Source of the DNA: an uncultured Sphingomonadaceae bacterium
GTDB lineage: Bacteria; Pseudomonadota; Alphaproteobacteria; Sphingomonadales; Sphingomonadaceae
Direction: 5' to 3'
Assembly (NCBI GenBank): GCA_937920575.1
Contig: CAKZSF010000180.1
Coordinates: 1-7,073 of the forward strand
DNA: 7,073 nucleotides
Part shown: positions 1 through 5,765 of the stretch, one piece after another
How the letters are laid out: every line of letters begins with the position of its first letter
How positions within the stretch are numbered: the first letter of the stretch is position 1
The notes under the pieces: generated by a model
Told to the model about the DNA's origin: nothing
What the model saw: only the letters and a program-made list of their open reading frames with translations
Databases searched by the model: none
Position numbers and translations under genes: made by a program

Positions 1-446
1 TTTGGTTTGACGAGCTGGAAGTGGGGCAGATGTTCCACCACGACATTCGCCGCACTGTGACAGAGACGGACAATGTCCTCTTCACCACTCTATCGCACAA
101 TCCCGCGCAGCTGCATCTGGACGCTGAGTATATGAAGGGCACGGACTATGGCCGTGTGCTGGTCAATTCATGCTTCACTCTGTCGTTGATGGTGGGGGTG
201 TCAGTGGGCGACACAACGCTGGGAACGGCGATTGCCAATCTGGGATGGGACGAGGTGCGGTTTCCCGCGCCGGTCTTCATCGGAGACACGTTGAGGATCG
301 AAACCGAAGTGCTGGAGCTTCGGACAAGCAAGTCGCGCCCCAACGCCGGGATCGTGACCTTTCTTCATCGCGCGTATAATCAGGATGAGGTGTTGGTTGC
401 CTCGTGCAAGCGTTCCGGCCTGCAGCATAAGAAGCCCGCATCATGA
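1..446 (+). CDS. MaoC-family acyl-CoA dehydratase/hydratase (5' end outside window)
   Basis: Hot-dog-fold MaoC protein that would hydrate an enoyl-CoA (or dehydrate a 3-hydroxyacyl-CoA). The frame is open to the left edge: codons from base 3 read WFDELEVGQMF, the usual N-terminal 'F-x-D-L-x-V-G-Q' strand of MaoC proteins. The GTG at 21 is therefore an internal Val, and the true start lies just before the window. In the 147 visible residues the hydratase motif region is at 22-43 (TDNVLFTTLSHNPAQLHLDA), with His38 as the conserved histidine. Asn33 appears to sit where PhaJ-type hydratases have the catalytic Asp. A second conserved block (RFPAPVFIGDTL, about 86-97) is the typical 'F-x-x-P-V-x-x-G-D-T' strand. 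The stop TGA overlaps the next gene's ATG (ATGA, 443-446), implying translational coupling with the CitE-like lyase. Family is confident; substrate is not. Pairing with a CitE-like lyase hints at a branched C4/C5 dicarboxyl-CoA such as mesaconyl- or itaconyl-CoA (inference). Confidence 0.9.
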   Translation, partial: WFDELEVGQMFHHDIRRTVTETDNVLFTTLSHNPAQLHLDAEYMKGTDYGRVLVNSCFTLSLMVGVSVGDTTLGTAIANLGWDEVRFPAPVFIGDTLRIETEVLELRTSKSRPNAGIVTFLHRAYNQDEVLVASCKRSGLQHKKPAS

Positions 447-1333
447 AGCCGATCCGATCCTTCCTGTTCATTCCCGGTGACAGCGAGAAAAAGCTCGCAA
501 AGGCCGATGCTTGTGGCGCGGATGCGGTGATCCTCGATCTGGAAGATGCCGTCGCGCCGGACAACAAGCCGGCTGCGCGCCAGATGGTGGCGGATTTTCT
601 GGCCGAGCGTCCTAAAACCGTCCGCACAACGCAATTCTGGGTGCGCGTGAATCCGCTCGACACTGGTATGGCTGGGGATGATCTGGCGGCAGTGATGGCA
701 GGCGCGCCGGACGGCATAGTCCAACCCAAAACGGACGGAGCCGATTGCGTGGCACAGCTGAGCGCGATGCTGGCCAAGGCTGAGGATGCGACGGGGCAGG
801 GCGGGGCCACCACTCCGGTCATGCCAGTAGCGACCGAAACACCGATTGCTCCGTTCAAACTGGGCGAGTTCGCGGACGCTGATCTGGAGCGGCTCTATGG
901 CCTGACATGGGGTGCTGAAGATTTGGCGGCGGCGCTGGGCGCTACCGGCAATCGCGGGCCCGATGGCGAGTGGTTGTTTACGTACAAGCTGGTGCGCTCG
1001 CTAACACTGATGGCTGCGCACGCGGCGCAAGTTGTTCCGATTGATACGCTCTATGCCGATTTTCGCGATGCGGAAGGGCTGCGCGCCGAGAGCCGCCAGT
1101 CGCGTGCGGAGGGGTTTATGGGCCGTCTCGCCATTCATCCTGCGCAAGTTGAAATCATCAACGAATGCTACACGCCCAGCGATGATGAAGTCGCATTTGC
1201 GCGCCGCGTCGTGGAGGCTTTCGCTGCACAGCCGGGCACGGGAACTGTCGGGATCGATGGCAAAATGTTCGACATCCCGCATTTGAAAGCGGCACAACGG
1301 ACGCTGTCGGTCGCAGAGGCGTTTGCAACCTAA
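443..1333 (+). CDS. CitE-like CoA ester lyase (HpcH/HpaI aldolase superfamily)
   Basis: A 296-residue TIM-barrel lyase of the citrate lyase beta / malyl-CoA lyase / citramalyl-CoA lyase group, which cleaves 3-hydroxyacyl-CoA esters into acetyl- or propionyl-CoA plus a 2-oxoacid. Visible landmarks in order are: RSFLFIPGDSEKKLAKA at 5-21, LDLEDAV at 31-37, VRVNPLDT at 67-74 with the substrate-binding Arg68, VQPKTD at 93-98 with Lys96, the Mg2+ ligand Glu132 in TETP, GAED at 157-160 with Asp160 as the other expected Mg2+ ligand, and AIHPAQVEIIN at 230-240. The C-terminal DGKMFDIPHL at 272-281 matches the 'NGKMVDGP' segment of CitE. All key residues look intact and length is normal. No CitD or CitF gene is visible, so a stand-alone acyl-CoA lyase is more likely than a citrate lyase subunit. 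ATG at 443 overlaps the upstream stop; only a weak purine stretch (AAGAAG, 429-434) precedes it, consistent with coupling. Exact substrate (malyl, methylmalyl or citramalyl-CoA) cannot be read from the sequence. Confidence 0.93.
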   Translation: MKPIRSFLFIPGDSEKKLAKADACGADAVILDLEDAVAPDNKPAARQMVADFLAERPKTVRTTQFWVRVNPLDTGMAGDDLAAVMAGAPDGIVQPKTDGADCVAQLSAMLAKAEDATGQGGATTPVMPVATETPIAPFKLGEFADADLERLYGLTWGAEDLAAALGATGNRGPDGEWLFTYKLVRSLTLMAAHAAQVVPIDTLYADFRDAEGLRAESRQSRAEGFMGRLAIHPAQVEIINECYTPSDDEVAFARRVVEAFAAQPGTGTVGIDGKMFDIPHLKAAQRTLSVAEAFAT

Positions 1334-2169
1334 ATGGCTCGATGCGCCTCTAGCCAATTTGCCAAATCGGTTAAAACTCGCGCGCGCTCCGGCTCGTTGA
1401 ATATCTCGTGATAGAGCCCATCATAGACCTTTTCGGTCATGTCACTGCTGCCAAATCGCCGGGCGATAGGTTGCGCGTGCTTTAACTTGACCAGCGCGTC
1501 GGCCGCGCCGTGCATGTACAGAGTCGGTACCGTGATCGATGCGACGGCACGTTTGTATCTCGCGATCGCATCCATCATCGAGCTGGCTGTGGCAGCGGGA
1601 ACTTTGCCGCGAAACACCAACGGATCTGCGCGATAATCCTCAACAACGCTGCCATCGCGGCTGACCGCTGCGGAATCGAGCTTGGTCACGCCCATTGCCG
1701 GATTGATGCGTTTAAACAGGCGCAGCAGGGCGCGGGTAATGGGTGGAACGCCGCCGCCAATCGCGGGGCCGGATAGGATCAATCCAGAGAGCTTTTCCTG
1801 ATAGGTCAGCGCATAATGAGTCGCGATCGAGCCGCCCATGGAATGGCCAATCAGCTTGACCGCATCGACGCCATTCTCGTCGCGAACTTGATTGATCAGC
1901 GTGTCGAGATCTGCATCGGTTGCCGCGAAACTCTCGATCACTGCGGGCAGGCCATCGGATTTGCCGTGGCCATGATGATCAAGCGCATGCACGGCGTAGC
2001 CCAGCGGGACAAAGAAGTCGGCAAACTCCTGATAGCGCATCGCGTGTTCAGCATAGCCATGTGCGATGACCAGATGATCGCGGGCCGTGCCATCTGGCAG
2101 CCAATGATAGGTTGCGATGGTGCGTCCACCGACCCCGGCAAAGTGTCGTTCTGTGGGTTTCGTTTGCAT
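1330..2169 (-). CDS. alpha/beta hydrolase, monoacylglycerol lipase / lysophospholipase-like
   Basis: A 279-residue serine hydrolase of the Hydrolase_4 (S33-like, PldB/monoglyceride lipase) family, expected to cleave lipid or other carboxylic esters. The oxyanion-side motif HGYAEHAMRY lies at 37-46, DHHGHGKSDG at 64-73, the nucleophile elbow GHSMGG at 108-113 (Ser110), the acid in HGAADALV at 220-227 (Asp224) and the base in GLYHEIFNE at 251-259 (His254). The spacing between triad residues is close to that of human monoglyceride lipase. A cap region spans about 140-205. No signal peptide or membrane helix is evident, so it is probably cytoplasmic. The ATG at 2169 is chosen over an in-frame ATG at 2244 because homology begins at MQTKPTERHF, the 25 extra residues look non-coding, and the longer form would run into the divergent manA gene. 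An AGGTGG stretch (2171-2176) precedes this ATG but is closer than usual. Its stop (1330-1332) overlaps the stop of the convergent lyase. Natural substrate unknown. Confidence 0.92.
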   Translation of the reverse strand: MQTKPTERHFAGVGGRTIATYHWLPDGTARDHLVIAHGYAEHAMRYQEFADFFVPLGYAVHALDHHGHGKSDGLPAVIESFAATDADLDTLINQVRDENGVDAVKLIGHSMGGSIATHYALTYQEKLSGLILSGPAIGGGVPPITRALLRLFKRINPAMGVTKLDSAAVSRDGSVVEDYRADPLVFRGKVPAATASSMMDAIARYKRAVASITVPTLYMHGAADALVKLKHAQPIARRFGSSDMTEKVYDGLYHEIFNEPERARVLTDLANWLEAHRAI

Positions 2170-2236
2170 GCCACCTGTGTGAAGGGACAATGCGCATGGT
2201 TCAAGCGTTAAACAATTCTCGCTATAGGCATCCCCG
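2170..2236. promoter_or_regulatory. divergent intergenic region between hydrolase and manA
   Basis: These 67 bases separate two genes that start back to back, so promoters for both should lie here or extend slightly into the coding starts. On the plus strand TTCAAG (2200-2205), a 17-base gap and TATAGG (2223-2228) make a weak sigma70-like pair. If it is used, the transcript would begin only a few bases before the manA ATG. On the minus strand no better than a 3/6 match at each box was found (TTGTTT 2215-2210, CATTGT 2192-2187). There is no clear inverted repeat. The location is solid; the exact promoter elements are tentative. Confidence 0.35.
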
Positions 2237-3028
2237 ATGAGCATGATCCGCCTTGACCGTCACTATGTCGAGAAGCCGTGGGGCCGCATCGATTTGCCGT
2301 CTGCATTTGGCGCAGGCGATGCGCGCATTGGCGAGGTGTGGTACGATCTGGCTGGCGCCGCAGATGGTGACAAGCTCCCACTTTTGCTGAAATGGTTATT
2401 CACGAGCGAAAAACTATCCATACAGGTTCATCCAAATGATGCGCAGGCGCGCGAAGTGGGCGAACCCTCCGGCAAGGAGGAATGCTGGATTGTGACTGCG
2501 ACCGAGGGCGACGCGCGGATCGGAATGGGTACGTTGAAACCTCTTTCCGACGTGGAATTGCGCGAAGCCTCGCTATCGGGTGAAATCGAGCAATTGATGG
2601 ACTGGAAAAAGGTCGCAGCTGGCGATTGGTTCTATATTCCGGCGGGCACCGTTCACGCGATTGGAGCGGGCGTAACTCTGGTTGAGATGCAGCAGAACGC
2701 TGACATTACTTATCGTCTGTATGATTATGGCCGCCCGCGCGAACTGCATCTGGATCGCGGCATCGCTGTGTCGGAGGCCAAACCCTATGCAGAGCCGCGC
2801 AGTGGTTCGTTGGGCGATGCGATGGGTGAGGCCAAGCTCCTGGTGGACGGGCCGCATTTCCGCATGTGGTACGGTTTGGGCAGCAGCGCCAAGGCGCTCG
2901 CCGAGCATGGCTCGCTGTGGGTCGTGCCGCTGGAAGGTGGCGATGCAGGTCAGGTTTTCTACGGCGACGTTTCAGCTGACGATCAACTGCCCGATGCGCC
3001 GTGCCTGATCAGCGCCGGCTACTCGTAA
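2237..3028 (+). CDS. manA: type I mannose-6-phosphate isomerase, compact form
   Basis: Zinc-dependent cupin isomerase interconverting mannose-6-phosphate and fructose-6-phosphate, the entry or exit point between glycolysis and GDP-mannose for surface polysaccharides. Expected metal ligands are all visible in the 263 residues: SIQVHPND at 61-68 (Gln63, His65), KEECW at 80-84 (Glu82) and GTVHAIG at 137-143 (His140). The signature VEMQQNADITYRLYDYGR at 149-166 supplies the conserved active-site Arg (Arg160 or Arg166). Length is shorter than the roughly 315-residue Bacillus ManA; the C-terminal cupin half (about 175-263) is reduced, as seen in some proteobacterial members. An ATG at 2243, two codons downstream, is an equally possible start, and neither has a strong ribosome binding site. 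The 3' end overlaps the convergent crotonase gene by 10 bases. No polysaccharide genes are adjacent, so a housekeeping role is inferred. A fructokinase-linked or other sugar-phosphate role cannot be excluded. Confidence 0.92.
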   Translation: MSMIRLDRHYVEKPWGRIDLPSAFGAGDARIGEVWYDLAGAADGDKLPLLLKWLFTSEKLSIQVHPNDAQAREVGEPSGKEECWIVTATEGDARIGMGTLKPLSDVELREASLSGEIEQLMDWKKVAAGDWFYIPAGTVHAIGAGVTLVEMQQNADITYRLYDYGRPRELHLDRGIAVSEAKPYAEPRSGSLGDAMGEAKLLVDGPHFRMWYGLGSSAKALAEHGSLWVVPLEGGDAGQVFYGDVSADDQLPDAPCLISAGYS

Positions 3029-3906
3029 TTGCGCTCTTCCCACCACGGATAATAGTCTGGCATGTCGCTCGACACTTTGTCGGGATAGACTGCCGGGCGC
3101 TTCTCCAGGAATGACGTGACGCCTTCTTTCGCGTCTTCGCTGCGGCCACGTGTCAGAATGCCGCGGCTGTCGACTTTGTGGGCCTCCATCGGGTGATCCA
3201 TGCCCAAACCATGCCACAGCATCGCGCGGGTGAGTGCGACGGACACCGGTGCAGTGTTCTCTGCAATTTCCATCGCTTTGGCGCGGGCCACTTCCATCAG
3301 CTTGTCTTGCGGAACAACCTCGCTGATCAGGCCGCCTGCCTTTGCCTCAGCCGCGTCGAACACTTTGCCTGAATAGCACCAGTCGAGCGCTTGGGAGATG
3401 CCGACCACGCGCGGGAGGAAGTAGGATGAGCACGCCTCTGGCACGATTCCGCGCCGGGCAAACACAAAGCCGAACCGCGCGTTGTCGCTCGCGATGCGGA
3501 TGTCCATCGGCAGCAGCATGGTGGAACCAACGCCCACCGCCGCGCCATTGACCGCCGCGATCACCGGTTTCTTGCTGTCAAAGATCCGCAAAGTCAGCAG
3601 GCCGCCGCCATCGCGAGCCTCGCGTGCGGAATAGTCCAGCGAGCCATCCTCGCGCACCACGCGGGATCGGCCGTCCTTGGCAAATGTATCGCCGCCGCTC
3701 GACAAATCCGCACCGGCGCAAAAGGCGCGCTCGCCTTCGCCCGTCACGATTACCGCGCGCACATCGTCATTCGCATCAGTCTGATCGAACGCTTCGATCA
3801 TCTCGTGCATCATTCGCGCGGTGAAGGCGTTCATCTTGTCTGGACGATAGAGCGTGATCGTCGCGATTGGCCCATCGATATCGAGACGGATTTGTTCAAA
3901 GGACAT
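3019..3906 (-). CDS. crotonase-fold enoyl-CoA hydratase/isomerase, isomerase-like active site
   Basis: A 295-residue crotonase-superfamily protein acting on acyl-CoA thioesters. The CoA/oxyanion segments are FCAGADLSS at 62-70 and NGAAVGVGSTML at 120-131. Aligning by eye to rat mitochondrial enoyl-CoA hydratase, the two catalytic glutamates (Glu144, Glu164) correspond to Thr129 and Phe149 here, so a classical hydratase mechanism looks unlikely. Instead Glu157 in GIVPEACSSYFLP (153-165) matches the position of the catalytic Glu in delta3,delta2-enoyl-CoA isomerases (ECI2/PECI 'SPEGCSSY'). A roughly 30-residue insertion (about 71-101, charged) lengthens the usual 260-residue fold, and the C terminus ends in an aromatic-rich DYYPWWEERNYE. 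ATG at 3906 is preferred over the in-frame ATG at 3951 because homology starts at MSFEQIRLDI and GGGAGAG lies 7 bases upstream. It lies 49 bases downstream of gcdH on the same strand, probably in one operon. Fold is certain; hydratase versus isomerase is an inference. Confidence 0.92.
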   Translation of the reverse strand: MSFEQIRLDIDGPIATITLYRPDKMNAFTARMMHEMIEAFDQTDANDDVRAVIVTGEGERAFCAGADLSSGGDTFAKDGRSRVVREDGSLDYSAREARDGGGLLTLRIFDSKKPVIAAVNGAAVGVGSTMLLPMDIRIASDNARFGFVFARRGIVPEACSSYFLPRVVGISQALDWCYSGKVFDAAEAKAGGLISEVVPQDKLMEVARAKAMEIAENTAPVSVALTRAMLWHGLGMDHPMEAHKVDSRGILTRGRSEDAKEGVTSFLEKRPAVYPDKVSSDMPDYYPWWEERNYE

Positions 3907-3913
3907 GGCGGTT

Positions 3914-3920
3914 CTCTCCC
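3914..3920 (-). promoter_or_regulatory. ribosome binding site of the crotonase gene
   Basis: Read on the minus strand this is GGGAGAG, 7 bases before the ATG at 3906. It is a good Shine-Dalgarno match and fixes the start at 3906 instead of the longer in-frame ATG at 3951. Confidence 0.7.
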
Positions 3921-3955
3921 AATTGTGACCTGCCGCATCCCAACTCGTCACTCGA

Positions 3956-5131
3956 TTAGAATGCGGCGATACCTGTAATCGCTCTACCCATTATCAGAGC
4001 GTGGACGTCATGCGTCCCCTCATAAGTGTTGACGGTTTCCAGATTCACCATGTGGCGGATCACTTGATACTCGTCAGAAATGCCATTGCCGCCATGCATG
4101 TCGCGCGCGGCGCGGGCGATATCGAGCGCCTTGCCGACATTGTTGCGTTTGACGATGGAGATCATTTCCGGTGCTTCCTGCCCCTCATCCATCAAACGCC
4201 CGACGCGCAAGGATGCTTGGAGGCCAAGGCTGATCTCCGCCATCATGTCGGCCAGCTTCTTCTGGAACAGCTGTGTCGCGGCTAGAGGCCGCCCGAATTG
4301 CTGGCGATCAAGGCCATATTGGCGAGCGGCATGCATGCAGAATTCTGCCGCGCCCATGCTGCCCCAGCTGATGCCATAACGTGCGCGGTTGAGGCACGAA
4401 AACGGCCCTTTCAACCCTTGCACTTCGGGGAATAGCGCGCTGGCCGGAACGCGCACATCGTCCATCATGATCATGCCGGTTGTGGAGGCGCGTAAGGAGA
4501 CTTTGCCCTCGATCTTCGGCGCAGACAGCCCCTTCATGCCCTTTTCCAGCACAAAGCCGCGAATGCCGCCGCCATGCTCCTCGCTTTTGGCCCACACGAC
4601 AAAAACATCGGCGAAGGGCGAGTTCGAAATCCATGTTTTCGCGCCATTGAGGACGTAATCGTCCCCATCACGCCGCGCGACCGTGGTCATGCCCGCCGGA
4701 TCAGATCCCGCGTCTGGTTCAGTCAGGCCAAAGCAGCCAATCAACTCACCGCTGGCGAGGCCCGGCAAATATTTCTGGCGTTGCTCTTCGGTACCGAAGG
4801 CGTGGATCGGATACATCACAAGGCTCGATTGGACAGAGGCCATAGAGCGATATCCGCTGTCGACGCGTTCAATCTCGCGCGCGATCAGGCCGTAGGCGAC
4901 ATAGCCTGCGCCCGCGCCGCCATATTCAGCAGGGATCGTCGCACCCAGCAGGCCCGCTCGGCCCATCAGCGGGAAGAGTTCAGGCGCGTCCACTTCGCCG
5001 CGAAACGCATCCTGCACGCGCGGTTGCAGTTCACCTTGCGCAAACCCATGCGCGGCGTCGCGCACCATGCGTTCTTCTTCGGTGAATTGTCCCTCCAGAT
5101 TGAAGGGATCGGCCCAGTCAAACGGCACCAT
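3956..5131 (-). CDS. gcdH: glutaryl-CoA dehydrogenase
   Basis: FAD-dependent acyl-CoA dehydrogenase that oxidises and decarboxylates glutaryl-CoA to crotonyl-CoA and CO2 in lysine/tryptophan/glutarate catabolism, passing electrons to ETF. The 391 residues carry the acyl-CoA dehydrogenase N-terminal helical domain (about 15-130), the beta domain with [13 protein letters not shown] at 133-145 and [14 protein letters not shown] at 167-180, and the C-terminal helical domain with [12 protein letters not shown] at 276-287 and [11 protein letters not shown] at 345-355. Features specific to GcdH are [17 protein letters not shown] at 93-109, where Arg95 and Ser99 match human Arg94 and Ser98 that bind the glutaryl carboxylate, and [19 protein letters not shown] at 369-387, where Glu371 is the catalytic base next to Tyr370. 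The protein is complete with nothing missing. ATG at 5131 is preceded by CAGGA about 9 bases away. The gene lies 31 bases after the TM-HhH gene and 49 bases before the crotonase, all on one strand, consistent with an operon feeding crotonyl-CoA into beta-oxidation. Confidence 0.96.
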   Translation of the reverse strand: MVPFDWADPFNLEGQFTEEERMVRDAAHGFAQGELQPRVQDAFRGEVDAPELFPLMGRAGLLGATIPAEYGGAGAGYVAYGLIAREIERVDSGYRSMASVQSSLVMYPIHAFGTEEQRQKYLPGLASGELIGCFGLTEPDAGSDPAGMTTVARRDGDDYVLNGAKTWISNSPFADVFVVWAKSEEHGGGIRGFVLEKGMKGLSAPKIEGKVSLRASTTGMIMMDDVRVPASALFPEVQGLKGPFSCLNRARYGISWGSMGAAEFCMHAARQYGLDRQQFGRPLAATQLFQKKLADMMAEISLGLQASLRVGRLMDEGQEAPEMISIVKRNNVGKALDIARAARDMHGGNGISDEYQVIRHMVNLETVNTYEGTHDVHALIMGRAITGIAAF

Positions 5132-5162
5132 AATCGTGTGTCCTGTTGTTCAAAAAATGCGG

Positions 5163-5654
5163 TCAGTTTGCGCCGAATTTGGCGGAGAATCCATCCGCAT
5201 CGCCAGCTGTGAGAAGTTTGGCTTGCTCGACCCAGCTATCACGCCGGATACGACCCTGAAAACGGCCAAGCTGCGCGTCGATGCGATCAATTTCGGCATC
5301 GTCCCACGCCGCTATCTGCGCGAAGCTGGTGATGCCCAGATCAGCAAGCGTGGTGCTCAGCTTTGGGCCAAGGCCTTTGATCTGGGTGAGGTTATCGGAG
5401 GTTGCTGCGGGAACAGCGACTGGAACAGGCGTAGGCTCCGGTTTCGGAACCTTCGGTGCGTCACTTGCAGCGGGCGGCGCATCAATCAAAGCCTGATTGC
5501 GCTGGCTCGGCGCGGCATCTTCGTCCAGCACGTCGCGCGTGTCGATTTCCACCCGCGTCTTGCGATTGGCGGACATGACCAGCCAAACGACCAAGAAGCC
5601 GACAACGAACGCCGCAGCGATCAGCCACCAATATTGCGTGAGTATTTCTTCCAT
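5163..5654 (-). CDS. small membrane protein with C-terminal NuoE-like helix-hairpin-helix domain
   Basis: A 163-residue protein with three parts. A short N terminus and one hydrophobic helix (about 8-27, YWWLIAAAFVVGFLVVWLVM) are followed by NRKTR, which suggests an N-out/C-in membrane anchor. A Pro/Ala-rich linker (about 59-85, PKPEPTPVPVAVPAA) leads to a compact domain at 88-148 beginning NLTQIKGLGPKLSTTLADLG and continuing with FAQIAAWDDAEIDRID and GRIRRDSWVEQAKLL. This resembles the C-terminal extension of NuoE (complex I 24 kDa subunit) in many alphaproteobacteria and related stand-alone helix-hairpin-helix proteins; GLGPKL is the hairpin motif. Nothing catalytic is visible and the ferredoxin part of NuoE is absent. 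ATG at 5654 is chosen over 5729 because the membrane helix follows directly, AGGGAC lies 7 bases upstream, and the longer form would read through a 10-bp inverted repeat. Function unknown; nucleic-acid or protein binding at the membrane is only a guess. It lies 31 bases upstream of gcdH on the same strand. Confidence 0.85.
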   Translation of the reverse strand: MEEILTQYWWLIAAAFVVGFLVVWLVMSANRKTRVEIDTRDVLDEDAAPSQRNQALIDAPPAASDAPKVPKPEPTPVPVAVPAATSDNLTQIKGLGPKLSTTLADLGITSFAQIAAWDDAEIDRIDAQLGRFQGRIRRDSWVEQAKLLTAGDADGFSAKFGAN

Positions 5655-5661
5655 CAGCCGT

Positions 5662-5667
5662 GTCCCT
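5662..5667 (-). promoter_or_regulatory. ribosome binding site of the TM-HhH gene
   Basis: AGGGAC on the minus strand, 7 bases before the ATG at 5654, supports that start over the upstream in-frame ATG at 5729. It abuts the inverted repeat at 5668-5700, so a hairpin there could affect ribosome access (inference). Confidence 0.6.
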
Positions 5668-5700
5668 GCTAGACGCAATTCATTCGCAGATGCGTCTAGC
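5668..5700. repeat. perfect 10-bp inverted repeat upstream of the TM-HhH gene
   Basis: GCTAGACGCA (5668-5677) and TGCGTCTAGC (5691-5700) are exact reverse complements separated by 13 bases. There is no T-tract after the repeat on either strand, so it is not a standard intrinsic terminator. It directly adjoins the ribosome binding site of the TM-HhH gene on the minus strand. A minus-strand TTGAAC (5722-5717) lies 17-18 bases before the distal arm, so the repeat could overlap a promoter -10 region and act as an operator, or form a leader hairpin. The repeat is seen directly; the role is inference. Confidence 0.75.
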
Positions 5701-5739
5701 GGAGACGGTGGCTGTGGTTCAACCAACAAGCGCGATATT

Positions 5740-5759
5740 TCTGCCCAGCAGTGGGCAGA
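5740..5759 (-). terminator. GC-rich hairpin just after the VWA gene, possible terminator
   Basis: TCTGCCCA (5740-5747) and TGGGCAGA (5752-5759) form a perfect 8-bp stem with a 4-base loop, beginning 7 bases after the VWA stop codon on the minus strand. Position suits transcript termination or 3'-end protection, but the bases that follow on the minus strand are AAATATC, not a run of T, so it does not fit a canonical rho-independent terminator. Confidence 0.4.
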
Positions 5760-5765
5760 TGCGGA

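Noticed and set aside
277..858. 193-residue minus-strand open frame
   Set aside because: It lies antisense to the MaoC and CitE-like genes, has low-complexity Ser/Ala/Arg composition and no recognisable domain. It is a shadow of GC-rich coding sequence.
1354..1364. Short palindrome ATTTGCCAAAT
   Set aside because: Only 5-bp arms, inside the hydrolase coding sequence with no associated signal; expected by chance.
2170..2244. 25-residue N-terminal extension of the alpha/beta hydrolase (start at 2244)
   Set aside because: It would overlap the manA start, has no hydrolase homology and is cysteine/leucine-rich without a convincing signal peptide; MQTKPTERHF at 2169 is the family-like beginning.
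3907..3955. 49-base gap between gcdH and the crotonase gene as a promoter or terminator site
   Set aside because: Apart from the ribosome binding site I found no stem-loop or convincing -35/-10 pair, so a simple operon spacer is the better reading.
4574..5212. 212-residue plus-strand open frame
   Set aside because: Fully antisense to gcdH and the start of the next gap, with no family resemblance; gcdH is unambiguous on the other strand.
5067..5672. 201-residue plus-strand open frame
   Set aside because: Antisense to the TM-HhH gene and the gcdH start; composition looks random and no domain is seen.
5655..5729. Extended start of the TM-HhH protein at 5729
   Set aside because: The added residues are proline- and arginine-containing and precede a natural N-terminal membrane helix; a ribosome binding site supports 5654 and the extension would run through the 10-bp inverted repeat.
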